The notes: generated from the sequence alone by a model not told the origin. A stretch of 64,000 bases of DNA from Pseudomonadota bacterium (GCA_023389105.1 JAEWEY010000002.1:124001-188000); one strand, 5' to 3'. Positions 37,452 to 47,014 are shown, counted from the first letter of the stretch. Numbers and translations: made by a program.

Positions 37452-37847
37452 ATGAGCAACGCATCAAGCCGGCCGCTGTCGCCGCACCTGTCGATCTGGC
37501 GATGGGGCCCGCACATGGCCGTATCCATCTTGCATCGCGCCACCGGGATCGCGCTGACGTTCGCCGGCCTCGGGCTTTTGACCTGGTGGCTGTGGGCGCT
37601 CGCCGATGGCGCCGATAGCTATGCCGCGTTCGGGAAAGCGGCGGCGCATCCGCTCGGTCTCGTTGTGTTGATCGGCCTGACCTGGAGCTTCTTTCAACAC
37701 CTGCTGTCGGGCATCCGTCACCTCATCATGGACACCGGCCAGGGCTTCGAGCTGGGCGTCAACAAGACGATGGCGATCCTGACCGTCGTCGGCTCGCTGA
37801 TCCTTACCGCGCTCGTCTGGTTCTATCTGCTGGGGGGCGCACGATGA
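37452..37847 (+). CDS. sdhC: Succinate dehydrogenase cytochrome b556 subunit
   Basis: A 131-residue membrane anchor with three helices. The quinone-site motif is SILHRATG near residues 25-32, and HLLSGIRHLIMDTG contains the haem His. It anchors the flavoprotein and iron-sulfur subunits in the inner membrane. It is the first gene of sdhC-sdhD-sdhA, with 4-nt overlaps to the next two genes. The promoter must lie in the 87 bp after the chemoreceptor gene, divergently transcribed. Confidence 0.95.
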   Translation: MSNASSRPLSPHLSIWRWGPHMAVSILHRATGIALTFAGLGLLTWWLWALADGADSYAAFGKAAAHPLGLVVLIGLTWSFFQHLLSGIRHLIMDTGQGFELGVNKTMAILTVVGSLILTALVWFYLLGGAR

Positions 37848-38239
37848 GCCTGGGCAAAAGCGCAACGCCGCTCGGCCGGGTCCGCGGCCTCGGCTCCGCC
37901 CATCACGGTGGCGAGCATTGGCTGACCGAGCGCGTCACCAGCATCGCATTGCTGCTGCTCGGCGTGTGGCTGATTGCTTCGCTGCTGTTCCTGCCCCAAC
38001 TTGACCAGCGCACCGTCCTTGAATGGCTGCGCGCACCGAGCGCGGCAGTGCCCATGGCGCTGCTAATCATCATCGGCTTCAAGCACGCGCTCGATGGCGT
38101 CAAAGTTGTCATCGACGATTACGTGCATGAGCCGGGGAATAACTTCGCGCTCAATACACTGATGCTCTTCCTCGCGGTCGGCGCCGGCGCACTGGCGCTG
38201 TTTGCGCTTGCCCGCATTGCTTTCGGGACTGTCGCGTGA
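37844..38239 (+). CDS. sdhD: Succinate dehydrogenase membrane anchor subunit
   Basis: A 131-residue protein with three membrane helices and a basic N-terminus. The segment HHGGEHWLTERVTSIA and the helix with FKHALDGVKVVIDDY, with the paired His/Asp typical of the haem/quinone anchor, fit SdhD. It overlaps sdhC upstream and sdhA downstream by 4 nt each. Confidence 0.94.
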   Translation: MSLGKSATPLGRVRGLGSAHHGGEHWLTERVTSIALLLLGVWLIASLLFLPQLDQRTVLEWLRAPSAAVPMALLIIIGFKHALDGVKVVIDDYVHEPGNNFALNTLMLFLAVGAGALALFALARIAFGTVA

Positions 38240-40035
38240 CCGCCTACAAGATTGTCGATCATACCTATGATGTCGTCGTTGTCGGCGCCGGCGGCGCGGG
38301 TCTTCGCGCGACCATGGGCGCCGCTGAAGCTGGCCTGAAGACGGCCTGCGTTACCAAGGTCTTCCCGACCCGCAGCCACACTGTCGCCGCGCAGGGCGGT
38401 ATCGCTGCCGCGCTGGGCAACATGGGCCCGGACAGCTGGCAGTGGCACATGTACGACACCGTCAAGGGCTCCGACTGGCTCGGCGACCAGGACGCGATCG
38501 AATATCTCTGCCGCGAGGCGCCTGCAGCGGTCGTCGAGCTTGAGCATATGGGCCTGCCCTTCAGCCGGACGGCCGACGGCCGCATCTACCAGCGCGCGTT
38601 CGGCGGCATGACACAAAACATGGGTGAAGGCCCGCCCGCTCAGCGTACCTGCGCGGCTGCCGACCGCACCGGGCACGCGATGCTGCACACGCTTTATTCG
38701 CAAAGCCTGGCGCACGATGCCGACTTCTTCATCGAATATTTCGCCATCGACCTGATCATGGACGATGGCGTCTGCCGCGGCGTCGTCGCCTTGTGCCTGG
38801 ACGACGGATCGATCCATCGCTTCCGCGCGCAGTCGGTGGTGCTGGCGACCGGCGGCTATGGCAAGGTCTATTACACCGCGACCTCCGCGCACACCTGCAC
38901 CGGCGACGGCAATGCGATGGTGCTTCGTGCCGGTCTGCCGCTGCAGGACATGGAGTTCGTGCAGTTCCACCCGACCGGTATCTACGGCGCGGGCGTGCTG
39001 ATCACCGAGGGTGCGCGCGGCGAGGGCGGCTACCTCACCAACGCAAATGGCGAGCGGTTCATGGAACGCTATGCGCCGAGCGCGAAGGACCTCGCGAGCC
39101 GCGACGTCGTGTCACGCTCGATGGCGATGGAAATCCGCGAGGGCCGCGGCGTCGGTGAGCACAAGGACCACATCTTCCTCCACCTCGATCACATCGACCC
39201 GAAGATCTTGCATGAGCGCCTGCCGGGCATCACCGAAACCGCAAAGACCTTCGCCGGTGTCGACCTAACCCGCCAGCCGGTGCCCGTCGCGCCAACGGTC
39301 CACTATACGATGGGCGGCATCCCGACGAACTATCATGGCGAGGTCGTCACGCTGAAGGACGGCAATCCGGACGCCGTCGTCCCTGGCCTGTTCGCGGTCG
39401 GCGAAGCGGCCTGCGTCAGCGTTCACGGCGCCAACCGCCTTGGCTCGAACAGCCTCATCGACCTTGTCGTGTTCGGCCGCGCCGCCGGCAAGCGGCTTGC
39501 GGAGGTCGTGAAGCCCGGCGCCATTCAGCCGTCGCTGACCGATGCCTCGTCCGAATTGGCCCTGTCGCGGTTGGACAAATTCCGTCATGCCGAAGGCGGC
39601 AGTTCGACGGCCGATATCCGTCTCGACATGCAGCGGACGATGCAGGCGGATTGCGCGGTCTTCCGCACCGATCGAACCTTGAGTGAAGGGGTGTCGAAGA
39701 TCGATGCAGTCTACGACCGGATGAAGGACATCCACGTGACCGACCGCAGCCTGATCTGGAATAGCGACCTCATCGAAACGCTGGAGCTCGACAACCTGAT
39801 CGGCCAGGCCGTCGTCACCATGCATTGCGCAGCCAACCGCAAGGAAAGCCGGGGGGCGCACATGCAGGAAGATTATCCGAAGCGCGACGATGCCAACTGG
39901 ATGAAGCACACGGTGGGCTGGTTCGATGGCTGGGGCGGTTCCGGTGGCGGCGTGAAGATCGATTACCGCCCGGTGCACGAATACACGCTCACCAAGGACG
40001 TCGAGTACATCAAGCCCAAGGCTCGGGTGTACTAA
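38236..40035 (+). CDS. sdhA: Succinate dehydrogenase flavoprotein subunit
   Basis: A 599-residue FAD protein oxidising succinate to fumarate. The nucleotide-binding GAGGAGLRA starts at about residue 17. FAD is attached at His48 in RSHTVAAQGG. The active-site HPTGIYGAG and GANRLGSNSL motifs are intact. It follows sdhCD by overlap and starts with GTG. The iron-sulfur subunit gene sdhB is absent: the next gene is convergent and overlaps the sdhA stop by 4 bp, so SdhB must be encoded elsewhere. Confidence 0.96.
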   Translation: MTAYKIVDHTYDVVVVGAGGAGLRATMGAAEAGLKTACVTKVFPTRSHTVAAQGGIAAALGNMGPDSWQWHMYDTVKGSDWLGDQDAIEYLCREAPAAVVELEHMGLPFSRTADGRIYQRAFGGMTQNMGEGPPAQRTCAAADRTGHAMLHTLYSQSLAHDADFFIEYFAIDLIMDDGVCRGVVALCLDDGSIHRFRAQSVVLATGGYGKVYYTATSAHTCTGDGNAMVLRAGLPLQDMEFVQFHPTGIYGAGVLITEGARGEGGYLTNANGERFMERYAPSAKDLASRDVVSRSMAMEIREGRGVGEHKDHIFLHLDHIDPKILHERLPGITETAKTFAGVDLTRQPVPVAPTVHYTMGGIPTNYHGEVVTLKDGNPDAVVPGLFAVGEAACVSVHGANRLGSNSLIDLVVFGRAAGKRLAEVVKPGAIQPSLTDASSELALSRLDKFRHAEGGSSTADIRLDMQRTMQADCAVFRTDRTLSEGVSKIDAVYDRMKDIHVTDRSLIWNSDLIETLELDNLIGQAVVTMHCAANRKESRGAHMQEDYPKRDDANWMKHTVGWFDGWGGSGGGVKIDYRPVHEYTLTKDVEYIKPKARVY

Positions 40036-40553
40036 AGCTCGCGTAACGCTGCGCGGTAGTGCGCGGCTTTCTCGGCATAATGGCGCGCGCTTTCACGCAG
40101 CATTGCGCGCTCCTGGTCGCTCAGCTCGCGAACCACGCGCGCGGGTGCTCCGACGATCAGGCTGCCCGCAGCAAAGCGCTTGCCTTCGGTGACAAGTGCG
40201 CCGGCACCCACAATGCATTCGGTTTCGATGATCGCGCCGTTCAGGACGCGAGCGCCCATTCCTATCAGACAGTCGTCGGCAATCGTGCAGCCATGAAGGA
40301 TCGCCTGGTGGCCGATGGTGACCCGCGCGCCGATCGTCAGCCGGAAATCCGCGTCGCTATGTCCGACCGCGCCGTCCTGAAAATTCGTCTCGTCGCCGAG
40401 GATCAGTGGCGTGTTGTCACCTCGCAGCACGGCCCCGAACCATACGCTCGCGCGTGACCCCAGCCTCACATCGCCGATCAGGTCGGCCGAAGGAGCGGCC
40501 CAGGCGCCATCGCCGAGCTTCGGGCGCCGATCATCGATTTCGTAGGACGGCAT
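40032..40553 (-). CDS. Gamma-carbonic anhydrase-like hexapeptide-repeat protein
   Basis: A 173-residue left-handed beta-helix protein made of hexapeptide repeats. The metal His set is present: His65, His82 and His87, in the positions found in YrdA/PaaY-type proteins. The C-terminal helix with EAR-rich heptads closes the trimer. Members bind zinc or iron; carbonic anhydrase activity varies. It converges on sdhA by 4 bp. Confidence 0.88.
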   Translation of the reverse strand: MPSYEIDDRRPKLGDGAWAAPSADLIGDVRLGSRASVWFGAVLRGDNTPLILGDETNFQDGAVGHSDADFRLTIGARVTIGHQAILHGCTIADDCLIGMGARVLNGAIIETECIVGAGALVTEGKRFAAGSLIVGAPARVVRELSDQERAMLRESARHYAEKAAHYRAALREL

Positions 40554-40586
40554 GAATCCGTTCTAACGCGGGCTTCGCGCAAAAGA

Positions 40587-40620
40587 GAAGGCCGGGCAGG
40601 ATTGCTCCCACCCGGCCTTC
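40587..40620 (-). terminator. Rho-independent terminator of the TonB receptor gene
   Basis: GAAGGCCGGG (40587-40596) and CCCGGCCTTC (40611-40620) make a perfect 10-bp GC-rich stem with a 14-nt loop. On the minus strand it is followed by CTCTTTTG. It starts 23 nt past the stop of the TonB-dependent receptor gene, as expected for a strong terminator. Confidence 0.85.
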
Positions 40621-40642
40621 CGGAGTGTTGAAACGACGGGTT

Positions 40643-43300
40643 TTAGAAACGCAGGCTGAGCGTTCCCGAAACCGTCCGCGGCGCGCCGATCTGAACGAAG
40701 TTCGGGTTGCCGTAGTTGGTGCCGCTGAAGGCCTGGTTCAGTCCACCGCCGAACCCGCCGACGTAGAACTTGTCGAACAGGTTGTAGACGTTGAGCTGGA
40801 AGTAGCTCTTCTCGAGACCCGGGATCATCGTCAGCTTGACGCGCGCGTCGAGATTGACGAGCCAGTAGGCCGGAGCCTTGGCGGGGAAGATCTCGACCAC
40901 GTTCGTGCCGCCAACGGCGCCGCTGTAGGTCGGCATGTTGGTGTCGAAGATGTACCGTGGACCGGTCTTCTTCGCCGTGACGCCAAGCTCGAACACCGAC
41001 AGGCGGCCCTGAGCCGAGGCACCATATTGATACTTCGGCGCACCGGACTCGTAGTTTCCGGCCGTGAAGGCGCAGCTGCGGATGATGTTCGACTGGGTCG
41101 CACCGGCCGGGATGTTGTCGCAGTCGTTGACCTGCGTCGCGCCCGTGCCGAAACGGCCGATCTGGATGTTGTCCTGGATCTTCGACCGGTTCCACGAACC
41201 GAACGCATACAGGGTCAGCTCCTTGATCGGCTCGTAAGCGACAGAGCCGTCGATGCCCCACTTATTCACGCGACCAAGGTTCCGGTAGACCGTCTGGTCG
41301 AGTTCCGGATCATAGGCCGAAGCCAGACGATTGTTGAACTTCGTATACCAGCCGGAAAGCTGCGCCTGGATCTTCGAGGTCGAGTAGCGGAGGCCGCCGT
41401 CGAACGAGTCGGTGGTCTCCGGCCGCGGCTTCGCCTGATCAGTGCCCGCCGGATAGTAGAAGGCGTTGTACAGGTTATCCGTGCTCGGGACCGAGATGTT
41501 CTTCGTATAGCTCGCGAAGGCCGAAAGAGCGGGCGTGAAATTATACACGACACCGAGGTCGGGCAGGAACTTCTTGTACTTCAGGACGCGATGGCCCGGA
41601 GGCGAGAAGCCCGTAACGGCGCCGGTCGTCGCGTTGAACGAATACGGATTGTTCGCGGCGATGATGGCGTCGAGCGCGCTGTTCGAACCGCTGCACTCGA
41701 CGAAGCCGCTGGCCGACGAGGTGAAGCAGTTGTTCTGCAGGTCGCGGGTGAAGAACGGCATGCTGGCCGCGACCTTCACGAACAGGTTGCCGAAGCGGCC
41801 GTTATATTCGACGGCCGGCTTGTCGAGAATCGCGTAGGACTGGCGATCGCGCTTCTGGAGCAGGATGCCCGTCGGCGTCGACAGCGGGTTATTGACCGGG
41901 AAGACGTCGAACGGTTCGCCGTTAGGCTGCAGAAGGCCGATTTGGCCCGTCTGGCGGTGGTTCGAATAATCGTGCGTAAAGGCCACTCGGACGCTCTGAT
42001 CCGGCGTGAACTGGTAACGCAGACCCGCGACGACCGCATAACGACGAGTGCGCGTCTGGCTCGGCGCCAGCACGTTCACGATGTCACGGGTGTCGCCGTC
42101 GCCGTTGAGGTCGACGCCATTCAGATACGGCTTGCCGCCGAAATACCCGCCTACGCAGGTGATGTTCGCGTTCGGCGCCGCCGTGGAGCAATTGGCGCGA
42201 CCGCCCGTCGGATTGATGTCGTACGCATATTCACGCGCATCGACCGTGCCGCCGCCGTTGGCCTTGGTGTACTGGAAGCTCGGGTCGACCGTCAGCGTCA
42301 GCTTGTCAGTGAGCGTGAAGCGCGAGTTGCCGCGGAAGTTCGCGCTGTTCGACGGATTGTAACGGCGATCGAACTCGGTTCCGCAGGTGCTGGCGGCATC
42401 GGCCACGCCGCGAACGCCTGGCGCGATCTGGCACGGATAGTTGATCTTGTACTCGCGCTCGTCGTTGTTGCGCGGGAAGCGGTTGCCCGTGCCCGAACCG
42501 ACGACGCGCGGGTCATCCCAACGCAGCGGCAGCGAACCGAAGAAGTTGTTGCGATCTTCGTTGTAGCGGCCCGAAATGGCAAAGAAGTCACCGTTGCTGC
42601 CGAGCGGCTGGTAGACCTTGCCGTTGAACTGCTGCCGGTCGAGCTTGCCGTAATTGTTGTACGGGTTGCGGTAGGTCGAGGTGCTGCCCGCGATATAGGC
42701 GCGCGTGCCCCACGGTGTGAATTCGCCGGTGTCGAGCAGGCCGAACACGCGACGGTAATCGAAATCACCGATCGAGCTGTTCAGGATGAAGCCGGGCTTG
42801 GTGCCTGGGTTGCGGCTGCGCTGGTTGATCGTGCCGCCGACGGCCGAAGCGGTCGGCGAGTCGACGTCGGTCGAGCCGAGGTTGACGTTGACCTGCTCCA
42901 GGATTTCCGGGTCGATCGAGAAGTTGGAGTAGATGTTGTAGTTGCCGCTGTCGTTCAGCTGGATGCCGTCGAGCGTGTAGCTGATGCGGGTCGAGTCGAA
43001 GCCGCGCATGGTCAGCGTGCCGCCGGCGTTGCCGTAGGCATCGTTGTTCTGGAAGCTGACGCCCGGAACGATGTTGATCGTGTCGAGCACGGTCTGACCT
43101 GGGCCGCTACGGCTGATCATTTCCTGCGTCACGACGGCCTTCGCCTTCGGCGCGTTCGGCGTCTGGATGCCGCCGACGTCCTTGGTCCGGGTGCCGGTGA
43201 TGACGATCGTCGACTTTTCGGTCTCGATGGTACCGGTGGACTGAGCGAATGCGCCCGACGACACGAGTGCCGTCGTGCAGAACAGCACGATTTTCTTCAA
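40643..43300 (-). CDS. TonB-dependent outer-membrane receptor
   Basis: An 885-residue outer-membrane beta barrel with a signal peptide (cleavage near AFAQ). The TonB-box region STIVITGTRT precedes the plug domain, which has TLTMRGFDSTRISYTLDGIQL. A 22-strand barrel follows and ends in the C-terminal Phe (SLRF) needed for BAM insertion. It is rich in Asn, Tyr and aromatic loops. The ligand is unknown: no siderophore, vitamin or sugar-utilisation gene is adjacent. The only same-strand neighbour, 144 bp upstream, is the queuosine-precursor transporter. Confidence 0.93.
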   Translation of the reverse strand: MKKIVLFCTTALVSSGAFAQSTGTIETEKSTIVITGTRTKDVGGIQTPNAPKAKAVVTQEMISRSGPGQTVLDTINIVPGVSFQNNDAYGNAGGTLTMRGFDSTRISYTLDGIQLNDSGNYNIYSNFSIDPEILEQVNVNLGSTDVDSPTASAVGGTINQRSRNPGTKPGFILNSSIGDFDYRRVFGLLDTGEFTPWGTRAYIAGSTSTYRNPYNNYGKLDRQQFNGKVYQPLGSNGDFFAISGRYNEDRNNFFGSLPLRWDDPRVVGSGTGNRFPRNNDEREYKINYPCQIAPGVRGVADAASTCGTEFDRRYNPSNSANFRGNSRFTLTDKLTLTVDPSFQYTKANGGGTVDAREYAYDINPTGGRANCSTAAPNANITCVGGYFGGKPYLNGVDLNGDGDTRDIVNVLAPSQTRTRRYAVVAGLRYQFTPDQSVRVAFTHDYSNHRQTGQIGLLQPNGEPFDVFPVNNPLSTPTGILLQKRDRQSYAILDKPAVEYNGRFGNLFVKVAASMPFFTRDLQNNCFTSSASGFVECSGSNSALDAIIAANNPYSFNATTGAVTGFSPPGHRVLKYKKFLPDLGVVYNFTPALSAFASYTKNISVPSTDNLYNAFYYPAGTDQAKPRPETTDSFDGGLRYSTSKIQAQLSGWYTKFNNRLASAYDPELDQTVYRNLGRVNKWGIDGSVAYEPIKELTLYAFGSWNRSKIQDNIQIGRFGTGATQVNDCDNIPAGATQSNIIRSCAFTAGNYESGAPKYQYGASAQGRLSVFELGVTAKKTGPRYIFDTNMPTYSGAVGGTNVVEIFPAKAPAYWLVNLDARVKLTMIPGLEKSYFQLNVYNLFDKFYVGGFGGGLNQAFSGTNYGNPNFVQIGAPRTVSGTLSLRF

Positions 43301-43444
43301 AGGAAATACTCCCCCGCAAACAGTTGCGAATCTGGTGGAAACCCCGGCGGGCTATTAGCGGATTGAGACGCGAATGTTACAGCCGCGGGGCTCGCGTTAA
43401 CGATTCATCCGGAACCGTTGCATGAATGCCACTACGAGCAATTT

Positions 43445-44083
43445 TCAACGGCGATCGAGGGATTTCCCCAGCGCGACGAATCCGTAGACGAGCGGTGGCA
43501 CGAGCAGCGCGGAGAGAACGACCTTCGCCAGCATTTGCCCCAGCAGCAGCTCGCCGATGGGAAACACGCCGTAAAAGGCGACGGTGATGAAGATCAGCGT
43601 GTCGACGACCTGGCTCAGCACGCTGGCGATGCCCGCGCGCAGCCACAGCAGGCCGGTGCCTTCCCGCGCCTTCAGGCGGCTGAAGATGGTGACGTTGAGG
43701 AACGTGGAAATGCCGTAGGCGAGAACGCCGCCAAGCCAGATGCGCGGCGTTCCGCCCATCACGGTTTCAAACGCCGAAAGGCGCGCCGGATCCATCTGCG
43801 GGGAGGCGGGCAGCGCGAGCACGACGAGGCTCAAAAGCAGCGAGATGATCAGCGGTACGAAACCGACCAGCACCAGCCGATTCGCGGTGTCGCGCCCGTG
43901 CAGTTCGGCAACCGAACTCGACGTGACGACCAGCAGCAGAAAAGCGAAGATGCCGGCTTCCACGGCCAGCGGTCCGAGCCCAACCTGCTTGTTGCCGAGC
44001 ACCCCGGCGATGCAGACCATGCCGCCGTAGAAGATCGACAAGGCGAAAAGGGACAGCGGGATTGCGCGCGGCTGATCGTTCAT
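43445..44083 (-). CDS. Queuosine precursor transporter (YhhQ/VUT family)
   Basis: A 212-residue inner-membrane protein with about six helices. The family opening is clear: FYGGMVCIAGVLGNKQVGLGPLAVEAGIFAF. Conserved Glu and Arg in VAELHGRDTANRLV and the helix RLKAREGTGLLWLRAG fit COG1738. The family imports preQ0, preQ1 or queuine for tRNA queuosine. I see no preQ1 riboswitch upstream, so regulation differs from many relatives. It is divergent from the adenosine kinase gene. Confidence 0.9.
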   Translation of the reverse strand: MNDQPRAIPLSLFALSIFYGGMVCIAGVLGNKQVGLGPLAVEAGIFAFLLLVVTSSSVAELHGRDTANRLVLVGFVPLIISLLLSLVVLALPASPQMDPARLSAFETVMGGTPRIWLGGVLAYGISTFLNVTIFSRLKAREGTGLLWLRAGIASVLSQVVDTLIFITVAFYGVFPIGELLLGQMLAKVVLSALLVPPLVYGFVALGKSLDRR

Positions 44084-44160
44084 GCGCGATGCGTAGCGTC
44101 TTTGCGTATCGGCGCAACCGCCGTTGACCGGGCATCCCCCGCGCGGCTAGCGCGCGCACC

Positions 44161-45147
44161 GTGACTTCCGACAGCCTCGACATTGTGGCGATCGGCGATG
44201 CGATCGTCGACGTCATCGCGACCACTGACGATGCCTTCATCGAGCGACACGGGCTGCCGCGTGGCGGCATGCAGTTGCTCGATGCGGAGCAAGCCGACGC
44301 TTTGTACGCGGCGATGGGTCCGGCACGGGAGATTAGTGGCGGTTCCGCGGCGAACAGTATGGCCGGCGCTGCCGCGCTAGGGCTGAACGCGGCGTTTGTC
44401 GGACAGGTCGCCGACGATCAGCTCGGGGCGATCTTCGCGCACGACATGCGTTCACTCGGCGTGCGGTTTGAAACGCCCGCGATCGCCTCTCCGCCGCCAA
44501 CCGGGCGCTGTCTAATCCTCGTGACGCCCGATGCGCAACGAACGATGAATACATGCCCTGGTGCCAGCCATGAGCTGACTCCAGCCGCGCTCGATGCGGA
44601 GTTGATCCGCTCTGCCAGTGTGACCTTCCTCGAAGGCTATTTGTGGGGGCCGGAGCGGCCGCGCGCCGCGATGCTGGAAGCGGCAAAGATTGCGCATTCG
44701 GCCAGCCGCACCGTCGCGTTCACGCTCTCCGAAAGCCTGTGCCTCGGGGAACGCCGCTCCGGTGTGATGAGCATGATCGACGCGGGAACCATCGACCTGT
44801 TGTTCGGCAACGAGGACGAGGTGCGGCACCTGACCGGCTGCGGGACGCTGGGCGAATGCCTCGCCCAACTGTCGACCAAAGTTGCCACGTTGGTCATCAC
44901 GCGCGGTGCTGATGGTGCGATTGCCAGGTCCTCCAGTGAAACGGTCGAAGTCTCCGCCCCGCGCGTCCAGCGCGTCGTCGATACCACCGGCGCGGGCGAC
45001 CTTTTTGCGGCGGGCTTCCTCGCTGCGCGCTGTCGCGGACGACCGCTGAAAGCCTGCCTCGAAACTGGCGGCATCGCAGCAGCCGAAGTCATCTCCCACT
45101 TCGGCGCGCGTCCCGAGGCGAACATCAAGGAGCTTGCAGGCCTGTGA
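44161..45147 (+). CDS. Adenosine kinase (PfkB family)
   Basis: A 328-residue ribokinase-fold enzyme starting at GTG. The catalytic Asp280 lies in DTTGAGD, and substrate-binding Gly residues are in GGSAANSMAGAA. The sequence around SESLCLGERR and the length match the alphaproteobacterial adenosine kinase group more than fructokinases. It phosphorylates adenosine to AMP in purine salvage. It overlaps the LOG gene by 4 nt, and NupC follows, forming a nucleoside uptake and salvage operon. Confidence 0.9.
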   Translation: MTSDSLDIVAIGDAIVDVIATTDDAFIERHGLPRGGMQLLDAEQADALYAAMGPAREISGGSAANSMAGAAALGLNAAFVGQVADDQLGAIFAHDMRSLGVRFETPAIASPPPTGRCLILVTPDAQRTMNTCPGASHELTPAALDAELIRSASVTFLEGYLWGPERPRAAMLEAAKIAHSASRTVAFTLSESLCLGERRSGVMSMIDAGTIDLLFGNEDEVRHLTGCGTLGECLAQLSTKVATLVITRGADGAIARSSSETVEVSAPRVQRVVDTTGAGDLFAAGFLAARCRGRPLKACLETGGIAAAEVISHFGARPEANIKELAGL

Positions 45148-45722
45148 AGCATGTGAAGCGTCTTGCGGTTTATTGCGGCTCCGCTGCTGGGTTGCGCCCA
45201 GAGTTTGCGGAAGCAACCCGGGCGACCGCTGCTGCGATGATCGGCCGCGGCGTCGACCTCGTTTACGGCGGTGGCCGTCTCGGCCTGATGGGCTTGATCG
45301 CCGATAATGTGCTGGCGGGCGGCGGAAAGGTGTTCGGGGTGATTCCGCGCGCGCTGGTCAATCTGGAAGTCGCGCACGAAGGCGTGACCGAGCTCCACAC
45401 CGTCGACACGATGCATGAGCGCAAGGCGAAGATGACCGATCTCGCCGATGCGTTCCTGGCTATGCCGGGTGGCATTGGCACCCTCGACGAATTGTTTGAG
45501 GCGTGGAGCTGGAATGCGCTCGGCTATCACGCCAAGCCCTTTTGCCTGCTCAACGTCGACGGCTTCTGGGACGGCATGATCGCCTTCATCGACCATGCGA
45601 CGGAAAGCGGGTTCCTGTCGGCGCAGCGCCGCAGCCAGCTGCTGGTCGCGGCAAGCCCCGAGGAAGCGCTGGAAAAACTGGACGAAGCCGCCGCAGCCGC
45701 TACGCAGGGTATGGTCTGGTAA
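45144..45722 (+). CDS. LOG family nucleoside 5'-monophosphate phosphoribohydrolase
   Basis: A 192-residue Rossmann protein with the LOG motifs YGGGRLGLMG and PGGIGTLDELFE. It hydrolyses the N-glycosidic bond of AMP or cytokinin nucleotides, releasing base and ribose 5-phosphate. Residues TMHERK, conserved for phosphate binding, are present. Bacterial members are often called lysine decarboxylase-like in error. Coupled by overlap with the adenosine kinase gene, it could act on the AMP that kinase makes, or clear damaged nucleotides. Confidence 0.9.
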   Translation: MKHVKRLAVYCGSAAGLRPEFAEATRATAAAMIGRGVDLVYGGGRLGLMGLIADNVLAGGGKVFGVIPRALVNLEVAHEGVTELHTVDTMHERKAKMTDLADAFLAMPGGIGTLDELFEAWSWNALGYHAKPFCLLNVDGFWDGMIAFIDHATESGFLSAQRRSQLLVAASPEEALEKLDEAAAAATQGMVW

Positions 45723-45745
45723 GAAGCGCGGGGGAGGCGCTTTTC

Positions 45746-47014
45746 ATGAATCAAAAGCTGCTCGGGATCGTCGGGATCCTGGTGATCCTCGGCATCGCCT
45801 TTGCGCTGTCGACCAACCGCCGCGCGATCCGCGTGCGCGCCGTCGGCGCGGCATTCGCGTTGCAAGCGGCAATCGCCTTCCTGGTTTTGTACACCAGCGG
45901 CGGCCGCGCAGTGATCCAGACGCTCTCGGCCGGCGTCGGCAATCTTCTCGGCTACGCCAACAAGGGCACCGAATTCCTGTTCGGCCCGAGCGACGCCAAC
46001 CCGCTGGCGCACACCTTCGCCATTGCCGCGCTGCCGGTGATCATCTTCTTCGCCAGCCTCGTCGCCATCCTTTACTATCTCGGAATCATGCAGCGTATCG
46101 TCCGCTGGGTCGGCGGTGCGATCGGCTGGGTGACCGGAATCAGCCGCGTCGAATCTCTGTCGGCCGCAGCCAATATTTTCGTCGGCCAGTCGGAATCACC
46201 GCTGGTCGTGCGGCCCTATCTCGCCGCGCTGCCGCCATCCCGGCTGTTTACTGTCATGTGCGTCGGCATGGCCGGTGTCGCCGGCACGATTCTCGCCGCC
46301 TACGCCAGCCTGCTCGGCCAGCAATATCTGCCCTATTTGCTCGCGGCAGCTTTCATGTCGGCGCCCGGCGGCATCCTGATGGCCAAGATGATCATGCCTG
46401 ACGACGTCGCCGCCCCTGGAGAGCTTCCGCTCGAAGGCGGCGTCAGCGACGAAGATCAGGTCGATGTCGCCGAAACCTTCGAGGAAGGGGAGAAGCCCGC
46501 GAACATCATCATGGCCGCCGCGCAAGGCGCGCAGACCGGCGTCAAGCTTGCCGTCGCGGTCGGCGCGATGGTTCTTGCATTCGTCGCGCTGGTCGCGCTC
46601 GCAAACGGCATCCTCGGCGGGCTCGGCAACATGGTCGGCGTACCGGACCTCAGCTTCCAGCGTATTATCGGCTACGTCTTCGCGCCGGTCATGTACCTGA
46701 TCGGCGTCCCCTGGAGCGAGGCCGGCACTGCGGGGGGGCTGTTCGGCACCAAGCTGGTGCTGAACGAATTCGTCGCCTTCATCGACCTTGGCCAGATGGG
46801 GCCAGCTGTGCTGAGCGAGCGCAGCCGTGCCATCGTCACTTTCGCGCTGTGCGGCTTCGCCAACTTCAGCTCGATCGCGATCCAGATGGCGGTCACCGGC
46901 AGCCTGGCGCCCAATCAGCGACCAGTGATTGCCAAGCTCGGCATCCGCGCCCTCCTCGCCGGCAGCCTCGCCAACCTGATGAGTGCGGCGCTCGCCTCGC
47001 TGATGCTGCCCTGA
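45746..47014 (+). CDS. Nucleoside transporter of the NupC/CNT family
   Basis: A 422-residue inner-membrane symporter. Helices begin at residue 4; the CNT signature is readable in GTEFLFG and in the second half as FVGQSESPLVVRPYL and NEFVAFIDL. It imports nucleosides with H+ or Na+. GGGAGG precedes the ATG at 45746; the frame opens earlier, but that part overlaps the LOG gene. It is third in the adenosine kinase/LOG/NupC row, so the imported substrate is likely adenosine or related. Confidence 0.93.
   Translation: MNQKLLGIVGILVILGIAFALSTNRRAIRVRAVGAAFALQAAIAFLVLYTSGGRAVIQTLSAGVGNLLGYANKGTEFLFGPSDANPLAHTFAIAALPVIIFFASLVAILYYLGIMQRIVRWVGGAIGWVTGISRVESLSAAANIFVGQSESPLVVRPYLAALPPSRLFTVMCVGMAGVAGTILAAYASLLGQQYLPYLLAAAFMSAPGGILMAKMIMPDDVAAPGELPLEGGVSDEDQVDVAETFEEGEKPANIIMAAAQGAQTGVKLAVAVGAMVLAFVALVALANGILGGLGNMVGVPDLSFQRIIGYVFAPVMYLIGVPWSEAGTAGGLFGTKLVLNEFVAFIDLGQMGPAVLSERSRAIVTFALCGFANFSSIAIQMAVTGSLAPNQRPVIAKLGIRALLAGSLANLMSAALASLMLP

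Noticed and set aside
40625..43366. 913-codon open frame antisense to the TonB receptor
   Set aside because: The receptor on the other strand has signal, plug, barrel and terminal Phe. The antisense product is low-complexity Arg/Val/Asp and has no motif.
44084..44160. preQ1 riboswitch before the queuosine-precursor transporter
   Set aside because: The short leader shows neither the aptamer hairpin nor the A-rich tail expected, only GC-rich sequence.
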